From Anas platyrhynchos (Eukaryota > Chordata > Aves > Anseriformes > Anatidae), in the NCBI RefSeq assembly GCF_047663525.1, contig NC_092589.1, positions 30,687,001-30,751,000 on the forward strand: a DNA stretch of 64,000 nucleotides. Reading direction: 5' to 3'. Position 1 is the stretch's first letter. Every line of letters begins with the position of its first letter. The notes beneath the pieces were generated by a model. The model ran no database searches. It was not told the origin of the DNA and saw only the letters and a program-made list of their open reading frames with translations. Positions 27,044 through 38,402 of this stretch are shown piece after piece. The position numbers and the translations under genes were made by a program.

Positions 27044-28774
27044 CTATTTTTGACTGCGCAGCAGATGTTTGAAGCAAACTGCCTCAGTGTGACCAGCTGC
27101 AGATTTGTCTCACCAGTTTTATGAGTGGGAGAGCAAACGGGATTCGTGTAACCTGTGGGAGGGCAGGGGAGGTCTTCACCAGGTGGCTCTGCTGGCAGCG
27201 TTTTGCGCGTCCTATGGAAACCCTGCACCTACAAAGCAGGAGACTTGCAGTAAAAACGTTCTTCTCATGCCCTGTATTTCCTACATTTCTTTTCTGCTTG
27301 TTGCTGAGGACACTCAAAGTGGGAACCTCTGAGTGGTGTTTTCAAACCCTGTTACTGGAAGCTAAATGCCTGGCACCCGTACTGAGGCCCACAAACGACA
27401 TCAGTGGAAGTGCTTGGTGGCTACAAAAATCACATCATTTCTGCCTACAGGCTCTGCTGGGATTAAACAAATTGAAAGGCTGCTTTGTTTTCATCATCGT
27501 CTTTTTAAAAATTATTTATTTTTTTAGTGTCTCCTGGTAGGACCATACCCAAAGCACAGTCAGTAACACCACAGACAATTGATGTGGAAATAACTGAGTC
27601 AGAATACTCTATTATTTCACTTTTAGAAATGTAGGCAGCCAAATTCAAAGGCCAGTGAAGCAAAGAGCATGTTTCCATGCAAATATAACTGCTATTAACA
27701 ACAACGTGGGGTTTGCACTCCATCCCAAATCCGACAGAAAGAGAAATGCACTCAAAACTTCCCTGTGAAGCCTCATTCAGAGTGTAAATACACTAGGAAT
27801 AAATGCTTTTTAAAAGATTAGTACAGACAAGTTTTAACAAGTCTAACTTTTTCTTTTCCTGGAGATGATGTTGACTGCGGCCTGGAGGCCCGCAGCGTGA
27901 TGCGAGGGCTGCTTCAGACAGCTCAGCAGTGCTTTTGCTGGGGACAGCCTGGTCACGCAGTAGTCCATGGGAGCTCATGCCCTTTTTGTAAATAGCAATG
28001 GCACATCATGTTTTTGATGTGCATGCTAATAAAACAATCTTTTCTGGCAACACAAGGTACTGAAACACTGAGAAAATGGTTCGGGTGCTGGTTAGTAAAC
28101 CAGGGAGCACTCCCGGCACAGCAGGATATCCTTCCTGCCCCGACCCCGTTTCATGTGCAAAACATACGGGGCACGTTCACACTTCTATGGAGCCCAAATG
28201 GTGTCTGTGGCTCTGTGGAGCCAAAAGGACCTGAGCCCTTCCCCTCTGTAGCACAGATCCTGCCTGTGAGCTGGGGCTGGAGCTCACCGTGAGCTGCCGC
28301 TGAGCTGTGAGCACAGCCTGGTGCTGCCCGAGGGGTTGGAGAAGTACCTGCAGGTGGGTGCAGAGGCGCAGGGTGAGCTGCCCGTCCCCATAACATGCTC
28401 CAGCTGAGAAGGCTGACACCGTGGGGAACAGCATGAGCTCACCATGGCCCAGCACAGCTCGTCACGCACCACCAGAGCTCCTGCGTGAGAGGCTGGGATC
28501 AGGAACAAGGAGCTCTTCACAAATGTTTCTGCACCACGAGGGCTCCGTGAGGTTGGCCCACACTCAGCTCTTCAGCTGAGGGAGCCAAGGTGAAACAAAA
28601 CGCTCCAAAACCCACAGGCAACGGGTTCCCATGCAGGGTGGCAAGCAGCAAAGCTTTGCTTCCACCCTGTGCCTCCGGGCAGGGCCGGCCGCACCACCCC
28701 GGCAGCCCCGCACTTGATGCTGTGTGCGCTCTCCCTGTTTGCACACACGGATTTAAAGCATCTCCCCCGGTTTC

Positions 28775-28880
28775 TCCGCAAATTGCTGCATTCAGATGAA
28801 GTGGCAGCTGCTGTAATTAAGACACAGTTAATTACATATCCCCTTAATTGCGATGATAGGATTTTGTCAATTTGGTAAAT
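28775..28880. promoter_or_regulatory. Homeodomain/E-box motif cluster
   Basis: Within 60 bp lie CAGATG (28793-28798), CAGCTG (28805-28810), TAATTA (28814-28819), TTAATTA (28828-28834) and TTAATTG (28844-28850). This grouping is typical of developmental, often neural, enhancers. Function is inferred. Confidence 0.4.
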
Positions 28881-31083
28881 AAGAATTGTGAGGTTTCTTC
28901 CGGCAAGTTGAGCCCCCGCGCAGCTCGAGCACGCCTGGCTTTGTCACCCGGCAAACGCTGGGCCCCCGGGCTGGGCACCGGCAAAGGCGAGGGCAGGTGC
29001 TCTGCTCAGCTAGGGGAGAGCCCCAGCTTGTGGAGTCCAGACCTGCCCTCAGGAGTGGCTGCGAAAATTACCTTGCAGGCTGCTTTCTGTAGGGCGTCTG
29101 ATGCGTTTCCTCGCTGTGCTGAACCTATCGACCGCTCTTCCCCTGCTAAACTGCCAGCCCAGCAAATCCTGGGGCTGCAGAGGCACCGCTCAGGTGCTTG
29201 TCCTCAGCATCAGCGTGCTGCAGCCCCAGTGCAGATGGCTGCTTTTCGGGAACAATTCCCCACCTGTGCCAGGGTGACTGGGTGCACACAGTGCTGCCCG
29301 AGGGGAGAGAAACTGAAGACAAAAGGGTTACAAAATGGAAGGACTGACTCTGACCTTCCCAGCCCATTTCTGGACACGAGCTGAGGCAGCCTCTCCAGCA
29401 GTGACCACAGCCTTGGACGTGCTGTGGAGCCAGGGGGATGCCGAGGTGAGGGAGAGGTAAAAGGTACAGGACATGCTGGACTTTTGGAAGCATTTTCCAG
29501 CAACCCAGTACACAGAGCTGCCATCCACGTTAATTAATGGACTACAGTTTTAACAAGGACGCTCAGGATGTTCTCACACAAAAAAGCAGAGACACAAAAA
29601 ATCATCTAACTAGATAAGATAACATACAACCACCGTAGGCTTGATCATTAGTTACAAATAAGTCATGGTTAGTTAGAAATTGATGAAAACATTGTTTGTA
29701 TTTGCCTTCTGACCCCTTACCCAGTGGGCAAACCCAACCTGTCTCCTGAGGAGACGTGGGGAACAGCAGGCCGAGGCCTCATGCCAGCCCCACTACTGGC
29801 CCAGCATGGAGCCGCCTGGTGCTTTTCTGGGCCTTCACACAGCCACATCCACAGGGACCTACTTGCCCTCTTGCTCATCCGCTGCCTGCTGAAGGGAACC
29901 AGGCTGGCACAGCCACAGGATGAAGATCAGGATGTTTTCTTCAAGTATTAGCAAGCTGCTGGTATCAGCTCAACCGGCAACACGTTCCGGCTTGCAGGGT
30001 GCCTTCATGAGCAAGCGAGGAATGTGGTCTAGGTAGACCTGCGCTGGGGTAGGTGCAGAGTGGGGAAAGGGGAAAAAATCACATCCCGGAAAGTGATTCA
30101 CCATCAAAGCAGCAAAACGCATTCAGCGAGAGGCCGTTTCCATACAGATCACATTCTTCATTACTGAAGTCAGCAACAGAAGAGAATAAAGTGCAGGTGT
30201 CGCAAAGCTGAGAGGAGCTGCACGGATGCTAGAGAACAGGATAATGGTTCAAAATGGCTTCAACAAAGCAGAGAAATGGTCTGAGAAAAATAGGTGCAAT
30301 GCAGAGAGGCTCTAGGCAAGGCTCTACATGTAAGCAAAAATAAAGTATCGACAGCAAATGCAAAATGGAATGAAATATAAATCAGCAAAGCTATGGCATT
30401 GGAAAGATGGAAAACATTGTGCTGGAATCCAAAAGTAGACTCCTTGATGCAAGATATGCAATGTCATCTATCCATTCTCCTCAGTATTGCCAGCATCAGC
30501 GAACAAACTGACTTTTTTCAGGTCCCAACTCCCTAGTGACAGAGGAAAAAAAAGGCAGTCGCAAACAGACTCAGATCTCCAAGCAAATAAGGAGAAAATG
30601 GGGATTGATCAGTCTGAGGAAAAAAGAAAAAAAAATAATAATACCAGGACATAGCAGAAGGTTGATAAAGGGGGAATAATGTATCCTCCAAACCCATAAC
30701 AAACAGCAAGCTTAACATGGCAGCAGGAAGGATCTGAGTGGATAGCAGGGGAAACTTTCTGATGGTAAAACAGAGGAGCAGATCCTCTGTGTGGTTGTAA
30801 AGTCTCATAGCAGGAGGTTACTCAAGTATCTGCCTGGCCCAGTGAAGGCAGAGTCCTCCCTCCCATCCCAACCCCCACTGACCAGAAGGCCCCTTGTGGC
30901 CCTCCCTGGTTCCAGGGTCTGTCCCAGGAGGCAAACAAAGCTCCTCCTTCTTCCCTGTCCCACCTCGATTTCCTGAGCTCCCCCCCTTTCACTGCTGAGA
31001 TGCCGGTTGTAGCTCACATGACAGAAGGGTGCGTAAAAGAAGTTCCAGACTCAAACTACACCTACACCTCTACAGAAAGCCTA

Positions 31084-31151
31084 AATAAAGCTTTACCTCC
31101 TGTCTACAGCAAGGGGTCTAAAAAAAAAAAAAGTAAAAAAAAAAAAAAAAA
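31084..31151 (+). repeat. AATAAA followed 30 bp later by an interrupted poly(A) tract
   Basis: AATAAA at 31084-31089, then a run of 13 A starting at 31120, a GT interruption, and a further 17 A up to 31151. This spacing is what a reverse-transcribed polyadenylated RNA leaves behind. The source transcript is not recognised and a target-site duplication is not obvious. It could also be a simple A-rich expansion. Confidence 0.4.
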
Positions 31152-31439
31152 GTTTACCCCATATCCAGCCCTGACTTCTTGCTCCTTGTGTCAGTCCTTT
31201 TGTGTTTTCTCATCCTTTGAATTTATTAAATCTCCCTGCTGCCAGGAGGTGCTCCTACACTCAGGCCTAGGAGCAACGTGAAGACAGTGCAGCTTAGGGG
31301 CCAGAAGACACAACTATTTAGCTCACCAAAACCCAGCAGCATTCAGTGGTGGGTCGGGAGTACAGGGGCACAAGTTTCCACGAGGTTTGCTGGTAGACTA
31401 GACTTCCCCCTACCCCGTTCAGCTCCCAGTCTCCTTAGA

Positions 31440-31592
31440 CCCTCATCTGGAGGTATTCAAAAACAGCGTAGATGCAGTGCACAGGGGCATGGTTTAGTGG
31501 TAGCCTTGGCAGTGCCAGGTTAACAGTTGGACTCGATAACCTCAGAGGACTCTTCCAACCTAAGTGACTCTGTGAGTCTGTGATTCCATGAT
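31440..31592 (+). mobile_element. CR1 LINE 3' end fragment
   Basis: The sequence reads through the typical CR1 3' region: GAGGTATTCAA, a segment with GGCATGGTTTAGTGG, TTGGACTCGATAACCTCAGA, CTCTTCCAACCTAAGTGACT and the terminal degenerate octamer-like repeat ending TGTGATTCCATGAT. It is 5' truncated like nearly all avian CR1 copies, lies in sense on + and has diverged moderately. Confidence 0.9.
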
Positions 31593-32674
31593 CTTCAGTA
31601 TGACAGCAGTCCTTCATTTTATTGTGCACATGGTCAACAACACTGCTAGCAAACTGGCTCCAACAGCATTCAAAGACAAATCTGCAAAGCTGACAGTGCC
31701 AGGCCTGATCTCTTCACCCACAGCAGGACAGGATTCCCCTTTCAGCACCTGAAAGAAAAGAAGCATCACAAAGCCAGGCACAGTGAGGGAAAGGGCTTTG
31801 TTGCATCAGCTTCACAAGGGGAATGGAACCTGGGCAGGCAGCCCCACCGCTGTGCCTACAGGCTGTGCAGTGCCTGATCACCCCTCTGAGATTCATCTCA
31901 TCCATAAACCCACGGTGTGTGAACTTGGGAAGGAAAGCTCACGTTATAGCCTTGATCTTCACCCAATGTGTAAACTGAAATACCACTTGGGAAAATAAAC
32001 TTTACTGGGATGGACTTTTTTGATTCTGGAAAGTGGAACGGATTTCATCCTGAAAAGGGGGATCACGTCCTTCAGTGTGCCATGTTAGATAAGTTTCAAG
32101 AACAGGATGAGGGCATTTTTAAATAGCTGCTTGTTATTTAACACGGGCAGGTAGGTTACAGGTGGGCCTGCAATTTTAATTGTATGGCTTTGGCACTTGG
32201 ATATACTGCTTTTCCCTGCCTGGCACAGGCTTCCTGCAGGCCTCTGCATGAATCAATTCACCTGTCTAGGTTCTCTTGTTCCTGTTGTTCTTTACGTGCC
32301 TGGTCTGCTCAGACCAAAGCCACATTGCTCACAGTACATTGAGTTTAATACATCAAGTCTAAAAAGCTTCCAAGACCTGTAACAGAAGCTATGCATGAAA
32401 AGTTAGTAAAGAAAGCTGTACCTAGGCACTCACTTGGCAAATACTGAAAATGGTCCTGGCTGTGTCCAGGATGGAGGACAAGTTTTGAGATGAGAGCCTT
32501 TAAAGCATACACCAAGAGACAGTGAACCCAAGGTCTGGAAGGAAGATTGTCAGTTCTGTGGGACACAGTCACTGCCACTGGCAAGGTAACAGGGTTGGCA
32601 ACCTGAATAAATAATTCCTGGTGAAGGAAGCGATGTGCAACTCCCCTCATTTCTCAAAGAGGAGCATATGAGCA

Positions 32675-32695
32675 ATGCTTCCTACTAAAGTCACG
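32675..32695 (+). CDS. SPMIP3: SPMIP3 first coding exon
   Basis: The ATG at 32675 starts seven codons (MLPTKVT) that run into the donor GTAAGG at 32696. The phase-0 join to GAATTT at 33762 gives MLPTKVTEF, the same seven-plus-EF layout that I remember for the human N-terminus. A pyrimidine-rich tract ending in AAAG at about 32641-32659 suggests an acceptor, so this may be an internal exon with 5' UTR further upstream. An out-of-frame ATG at 32668 precedes it. If this exon is wrong, translation could start at the ATG at 33771. Confidence 0.55.
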
Positions 32696-35364
32696 GTAAG
32701 GGTAAAGCCGGAGAAGAATAATCACCCACGGGGAGGAGCCGGGGAAAGGAGAAGAATCTCTGTTGGTGCTGCTGACTATGATGAGGACAACAGTTGTGCA
32801 GAACTGGCTGACAGGGATATGGAAATGTTGGTAAATATAACAGTGATTCTCAACAGCTCATATTGTGTGTGAGTGTTGGAGTTGTCACTTTTGTATGTTG
32901 TATAGCTACATTTTCCAAGATTGACTGAAATTATCTAAAGCATGAAAATACATTCTTTTGTAGACTGATTTGGATAAGGGGTTTTTACACAGTGCTCTAC
33001 AACTAAGTGGAAGACGCACTACTCTTAGTTTTAGGGAAAAAAAATCAAACTATGGACACATTCAAGGAGTTTCTAAGACAGCAGTGCCATAATCCTATTC
33101 AAAACAATAGTTTGTGACTCTCATCTCTGCTGAGAACAGCTTTTAACTTAAAACTCCTCAAGCCACAATATTAATTCACACTGCAGTGAAGTAGTTGCCA
33201 TGGAGTGGCCAAACCATAATTCACTGACTCTGATGGGCAACAAAATACAGAAAACATCTACTTTGTTTTCCAAATACTGGTGAGTCACTGTTTTATACGA
33301 ATCAGCCAAATTTCATTCCTCAGGAGGTAGAGCAAATTACTGCTTAATTGTGACAAATGAGCAGACCATCAGACCCACTGATCTAATGAATCAGTCTGCA
33401 AAGAAATTCTGCTTTGAGTCACAGAGCAGCACTGTTGTCCTGAATTATAAAGCACCATTTAAATCAGTTAACTAGTTCCTGCATTTATTTCTATTGTAAG
33501 ACCTGCTACCGGTATTGTGCAACTCATTCTACAAGCCTCAGAATCTCTACAAAAATGCAGCATTTTGTAGAACTTTACTTTTACACATGTACATTGGTTC
33601 TTTTCTTCATTTCATAGGGGATTCCCAATAGGTATGCTATTCTGTAGTCCTTGGCTACCAAAAATAGGAGATGAGTACATTCAGCTATGTTAACAAGTCA
33701 TTTTAGGTCTATCAGTAGCTCCTTAACAAACAAAATTAACATTTTACATAATTGTTTGTAGGAATTTGTCATGTCGTACTCTGCAAACAAGCTAAGGGAT
33801 CCTGCACCGACCTTTCCACCAGGGTAAGGCTCCTGAACCACACAGCACATGCACAGGCTCTCAGTTAGTTGTACAAGAAAACTGCTTGAGACTCTGCCTT
33901 CTCAGAAGGATACTTTTTGTAAAGGCATGCAGATGAATGTGCAAGCTCAGTTTGTTGTTTTTTTTTTTTTTTTCCCCAAAAAGATGCAAGATTGTACCTT
34001 GTTATCAAAGAAATTCCCTTATTTCCTAGTAAGTGCAACACTAGCATAAAAATATTTCTTTGCTTATTCATAACTGCCACATAGACAATCTGCTTTTCCA
34101 TAGAATGGGCGGGATCCTGCTCACACCACCACTATTTTCTGTTTGCTTGCTTTACCAGCTTAGTGGTTCGCCCTGGGAAGGATGCCTACGGATTCTACCC
34201 TGGGCAAGTAGGACGGGTCCACCAGGCACACACGTCCAGAGGAGCTCCAGGGTAAGCTGGCGTGTCAGAGTAAAGCCATAGGTATTTTGGAATAAGCCTT
34301 TCCTGTTTACGCCTACTGTGGGCAACATCACAACAACTCTAATGATTTTTTATGACTTTGGCCTAAAAGAGGAACAAGAAAATCCAGGCAGAGTAAACCA
34401 AAATTACATCCAAAGGGGTTTTGGCCATACGAGAAGTGCTGCATGTCCTGAATTTATTATGTATCTGAGAATCCACGATAGAAATTGTTGGGTACTTTCC
34501 CCCCATAAAAATTTGTTTTACACACCAACTTCAAAACTCTTATACACGTTTTTTGTTTTTTGTTGTGTTTTTTTTTAAGCGTTGTAGGCTATTTCAATTC
34601 AGGAGTCAAGGCTTAAAAAAAAATCTAGTAATATTAAACTAATCCAGTTAGTTGCTTGCCTGCAAGATGCACAACCCTTATCATACTAATTACAAGTCAG
34701 ATGGAGATAATAGAACAATACTGAATTATTAAGGTCTTACTGTACATTCTCAGGCTGTTAATATCTATTAGATTACAGCTGCATTATACTGAGTGCTCAT
34801 TTCAGCAGGAGATTAGAAAGTACATTTATAATGCTGGCTACCCTTTGGGTGGATCACAGTATTTACATACCATATGTCAGCATGGTATTACAGAATGATT
34901 TATGCTTCTTGCCTAGACCTTTCAGTAAACTGCAGCCAGCTCCCGTAAACTACAGAGCTGAAACTCCATTTCAACCTGACTTTGACAACGCAGCTCTCAG
35001 GAAGTACGTTCATTGTCAAAAAATCGTGAGAAAGCCTGCCAGTGACTGGTACAATCAAACTTCATACAAGGCAGCATTTGACTTGCCCTATTTCAGTGCA
35101 GGTAAGTCATCCATACTGTGCTGTACACACTGCTTTTTCCTTGGCAAGAGGGGCATAAGACAAACATGGGAGGTTCGCTCTGCTGTAAATGTTAACCAAC
35201 TTAAATTGCATTGAGAAAAAAAAAGTGAATAGTGTTCTCTCACTTTTTTTTTTTCCCCAAAAGAGAGCAGCCACCTATCCCCCAAAGCCATACACTCTTC
35301 ACTACCAACCCTTAAGTATCCTGGTTCCCTCTTCTCTAATATACAGAAGACAATCAAAGGATGA
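32675..35364 (+). CDS. SPMIP3: Sperm microtubule inner protein 3-like (C1orf100 ortholog), five coding exons
   Basis: Reconstructed coding exons are 32675-32695, 33762-33823, 34159-34251, 34917-35101 and 35264-35364. All internal junctions are GT-AG and phases agree, giving 153 aa, close to the roughly 146 aa of the human protein as I recall it. Recognition rests on the YGFYPGQ motif (residues 38-44), the arginine/proline turn after it, and the DWYNQTSY...DLPYF stretch (residues 102-118), which resemble remembered C1orf100. SPMIP3 belongs to a set of small proteins lining the lumen of sperm doublet microtubules. It lies tail to tail with ADSS2, as in human. The coding exons are AT-neutral and lack signal peptide, membrane segment or known enzymatic domain. 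The first and last exons are the least certain. Confidence 0.8.
32696..33761 (+). other. SPMIP3 intron 1
   Basis: GTAAGG to TAG. AT-rich unique sequence, no features seen. Its reality depends on the first coding exon being right. Confidence 0.5.
33762..33823 (+). CDS. SPMIP3: SPMIP3 coding exon 2
   Basis: 62 bp, acceptor AG at 33760-33761 and donor GTAAGG at 33824. It encodes EFVMSYSANKLRDPAPTFPP and splits the following Gly codon. The proline-rich end matches the position of a proline pair in the human protein. Confidence 0.75.
34159..34251 (+). CDS. SPMIP3: SPMIP3 coding exon 3 (YGFYPGQ motif)
   Basis: 93 bp. A pyrimidine-rich acceptor (GCTTGCTTTACCAG) ends at 34158 and the donor GTAAGC is at 34252. 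It encodes LVVRPGKDAYGFYPGQVGRV, then HQAHTSRGAP. The GFYPGQ core is the best family marker in this gene. Confidence 0.85.
34252..34916 (+). other. SPMIP3 intron 3
   Basis: GTAAGC to TAG, AT-rich, with T-rich stretches near 34545-34578. No features seen. Confidence 0.75.
34917..35101 (+). CDS. SPMIP3: SPMIP3 coding exon 4
   Basis: 185 bp, acceptor GCCTAG ending at 34916 and strong donor GTAAGT at 35102. It encodes PFSKLQPAPVNYRAETPFQP, then DFDNAALRKYVHCQKIVRKP and the ASDWYNQTSYKAAFDLPYFS segment. This is the longest and best supported coding exon. The frame stays open upstream of the acceptor, but that part is intronic. Confidence 0.85.
35264..35364 (+). CDS. SPMIP3: SPMIP3 last coding exon
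   Basis: A tract of 11 T followed by CCCC precedes AAAAG, giving an acceptor ending at 35263. The exon encodes ESSHLSPKAIHSSLPTLKYP, then GSLFSNIQKTIKG and TGA at 35362-35364. The LSPKAI...SLPTL pattern resembles the human C-terminus. Two more AGs four and seven bases downstream would use another frame that stays open to 35416, so the C-terminus is the weakest part of this model. Confidence 0.55.
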
Positions 35365-35601
35365 GAACAAGCAAGCTACTGATACTTGTGCATTTTGCTA
35401 TTTAAAAATTATTAGTTAAACGTGCTGTACATGCCAGTAACATTTTATCTCTATGTATATCAGTACCTGGATGTATGAACAAATTGATTCATCACTGAAA
35501 AAATAAGGAGTAGTGTAAGAAAACACATTGATTTAATACATTTGATATAATAGTTCTAAAGCGGCAGTGAAGAGCATTAGGATTTAACTGAAAATTATCA
35601 G

Positions 35602-35607
35602 ATTAAA
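35602..35607 (+). terminator. Candidate SPMIP3 poly(A) signal variant
   Basis: ATTAAA about 240 bp after the proposed SPMIP3 stop. I found no canonical AATAAA in the first few hundred bases after the stop, so this common variant is a plausible but weak choice. Confidence 0.25.
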
Positions 35608-37632
35608 GCTGTACTGAACATCTTTGAATGTGAAAGATATTCACAGGTGATATCAGAAGTAAGCTCATTATGTACAATCACAGTTGCAACACTGACCAAC
35701 GAAGAATGGTATAAAATTCTAAGTACCTGAAAATAATGTGTCATCCTTGTCTGTACGTATCTATGTGCAGCAGAGTACCTTGATTACATAAAATTGTTAT
35801 ACATCAGAAGAGATAAGCTTGATTATTATACCTCTGGGTATATTAAGATTCACTCTTTCAGAGACTAGGAGCAGTATGGGTGGGAGAAAACAGATTGAGT
35901 TATCCCTCACCTTCGATCCCAACCATTTTGCCTTTCACTTTTTCTAAACCAGCTAAGCCTTTGATTACATTTCATTAGGGAAGCTGGTTGTGACAGCAAC
36001 AGGAAACTATGATCTTTCTAATAGAAAGTAGATTTCCAGGACAATGATGGACAAAAGCAGCTGTCATGCATTACATCACCAGATCTGTCTGCCACTTTAT
36101 CTGAAGGGTTTGTCCATTAGCTGCACACCAAAACCCAATTACACATGGAATACAAATGGAAAGGCTAAGCAGAAGCGTCCCCCACTTCCTCTCCCATTAG
36201 GTTAACAAAGCAGACTCGCTAAACCATAGGGACAGAAGGGTTACTAAATGCTGCAGTACAGCACTAGCCTGGGAGTATCACCACGTAAATATTAAGTGGA
36301 AGCAAGAACAGCACGAGATCAGAATACTTTTTCTGTCAGACACCTTGTCAAGTCTACCAAGTCTGCCTCTCCTGAAAGCATCCCCTTAGCAGGAGGGGCG
36401 TTTGGCTGAGAATCAGTTACTATCCTACACTACTGTCCTATCCCCTTACACACTAACAACAGAAGAGACTTCATAGAGGAAAGGAATATACAGGAATGGC
36501 CTGAAAAATACAGACTTGCTTTTTTCAATGGCAAGCGTAAGGACAGAGGTTGTGTCTTTTATTACAGCTCACTCATCTAGCCTGTGATAGACAATTGAAA
36601 GCCTATTGCTGGGGACTGGGGCAATTCCTTTGAGGCCAAAGGGCTCTTGACTTCACAAACAGGAGATGCTGGGGGGAAGCAAAGCAGTGTATTTTGGCTT
36701 GAAAAGCAACTATAAAAGCCTTCAGAGCCACTTAAACATTGCCACCAGTAAACACCCTGCTGTTGGTACAGCACTGGGATGCTCTTCTTTTTCTTTCACG
36801 AAATGGCTCTCCCCTTGCTTCTGTTGTTGAACAAAACATGGCTTCAAGAGCAAACCATACAGTGCTTGAAAATATTCCTACCTTTTAGCTCATTTCCACA
36901 ACATTCAGGCTGTGACCAGACATGTATCTCAGCTTGACCAAAAGACTTCTTTTCCCACATGTACAAATGAAAGAAGGGGTAGAAAAATAGCATTTGGAAA
37001 AAAAAAAAAAAAGCAAAAAACAGGCCAGGTTTAGCTATTCTATAACCTTTTTTTTTTTTTTGACATTAGGAGAGCAGCTGTGCAACAATCCAAGAGTCAA
37101 CTCATAAGCAAACTTACACAAAACAGGCATTCAGAGACAACCTAATAAGCTTTACAGATACCAAGTTTAACCACCCAAAACTTAAAGAGAAAAATTCTGT
37201 GTTTCAGGTCATGAGAATAAATGCACACCAACAACAGATCCTGGACCACATACTGTCTGGACAAGTACTGGTCAGAGCATGCTTTCAACCTTCCAGGCCT
37301 GCATGTGAATGAAAGAGAAATCTCAGCTGAACTTAGAAGGGAAGCATAAATCACTCTCGCATCCAAGACAATTGTTTTGTTTCTTTAACTCCACAAATAC
37401 TTCATATAATTTTAGGACATAGCTATATTGCTTAGAAACCCTCTCACACCTGGGAATATGAATTCCTCAAAACAAGGGTAGTTCATACAATGGAGTTACA
37501 GAGGTATGAAAATTGAAACAGGCCTTAACTTTAAAGTTTCTGCTTACCAGAAGTGAGACAGGTAACAAGTAAGCCCTCTTTTATTTACTTGCTGCAGAAG
37601 CAAAGCATTCCCTCATTTTACCTGCTCCTTGA

Positions 37633-37670
37633 GCCAATGATGCCCCCATTCGCCAATGATGCCCCCATTC
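37633..37670. repeat. Two perfect 19-bp tandem copies
   Basis: GCCAATGATGCCCCCATTC occurs twice back to back with no mismatch, in the interval between SPMIP3 and ADSS2. Each copy carries a CCAAT-type core and a C5 run. Confidence 0.97.
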
Positions 37671-38396
37671 CTTGGACTGGTAGTTTCAGTGACAGCTCCT
37701 CCTACAGCTACATAGAAGACAAGAACACTTCGTAATTATTACCTATGGTTCACACTTCATGATTTATTCCATCTCCTAGAAATACTGATTTTTTATTTTT
37801 TTAAAAAAAAAAAAACTTCTAAATAAACTTTGTAAGTTATACATAACAGTTCTTCTCTCACCACCCTTCTTTCTCATCACATATTTCAAATTTATGATTC
37901 GCTTTAGCTAGGGACAAATGTGATGGTTTTCTCCTAAAAAATGAGTCTGAGAGCAAAACTAGGTCCCTATCCTCTCCCCTTCCAGAAAAAAAAGTATGAA
38001 GTTGGTCTTTTGTTGTCAGTGGTTTGTTGTGTTTTTGTTTCAAACTACTGAGGAGAACGATGCTTGCATGCAGTGCTAATACAAGGGTCTCTCAACATAT
38101 CTGTTAATTTTCCAGCATTGTGTTATCCTCCTCTTTCCACATCAGGCCAGTAAAGTACCCTAACTGCTAACTGCTCTGTCACATGCAAACAATTTAACAG
38201 GAAAACACTCCCTACATGTCAGTAATTTTGCCCAACGCTCCTGTTCCTCCCCTTGTGATAAAGAATCCTATTTGATGCCACCTGAAAATATAAGCATTGT
38301 GCTGAACACCACAGAAGCAGCAATAATGCAATAAATCTACCCAACTTCAGACAATGTGTGGTTATCTAAGACGTAACATGGAAGGTCCGATAGCTT

Positions 38397-38402
38397 TTAT
38401 TT
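38397..38402 (-). terminator. ADSS2: Candidate ADSS2 poly(A) signal (distal)
   Basis: A second AATAAA on the minus strand about 100 bp beyond the first. It is either an alternative or the true site, and sequence alone does not decide. Confidence 0.35.

Larger units (their letters stand above)
19531..28750. other. Intergenic, no gene seen
   Basis: GC-moderate DNA with poly(T) and poly(A) runs, one (CA)7 and numerous chance open frames. 26400-26730 is a more AT-rich, unique-looking patch. No CR1 copy, exon or RNA gene is recognised. Confidence 0.6.
28881..32674. other. Intergenic up to SPMIP3
   Basis: Holds the possible retroposed tail at 31084-31151 and the CR1 fragment at 31440-31592. The last kilobase may include SPMIP3 5' UTR exons or its promoter, but none can be placed. 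Confidence 0.6.

Noticed and set aside
34831..34916. Upstream in-frame extension of SPMIP3 exon 4
   Set aside because: The frame is open by chance. A TAG acceptor at 34915-34916 and phase agreement with the preceding exon show that this part is intron.
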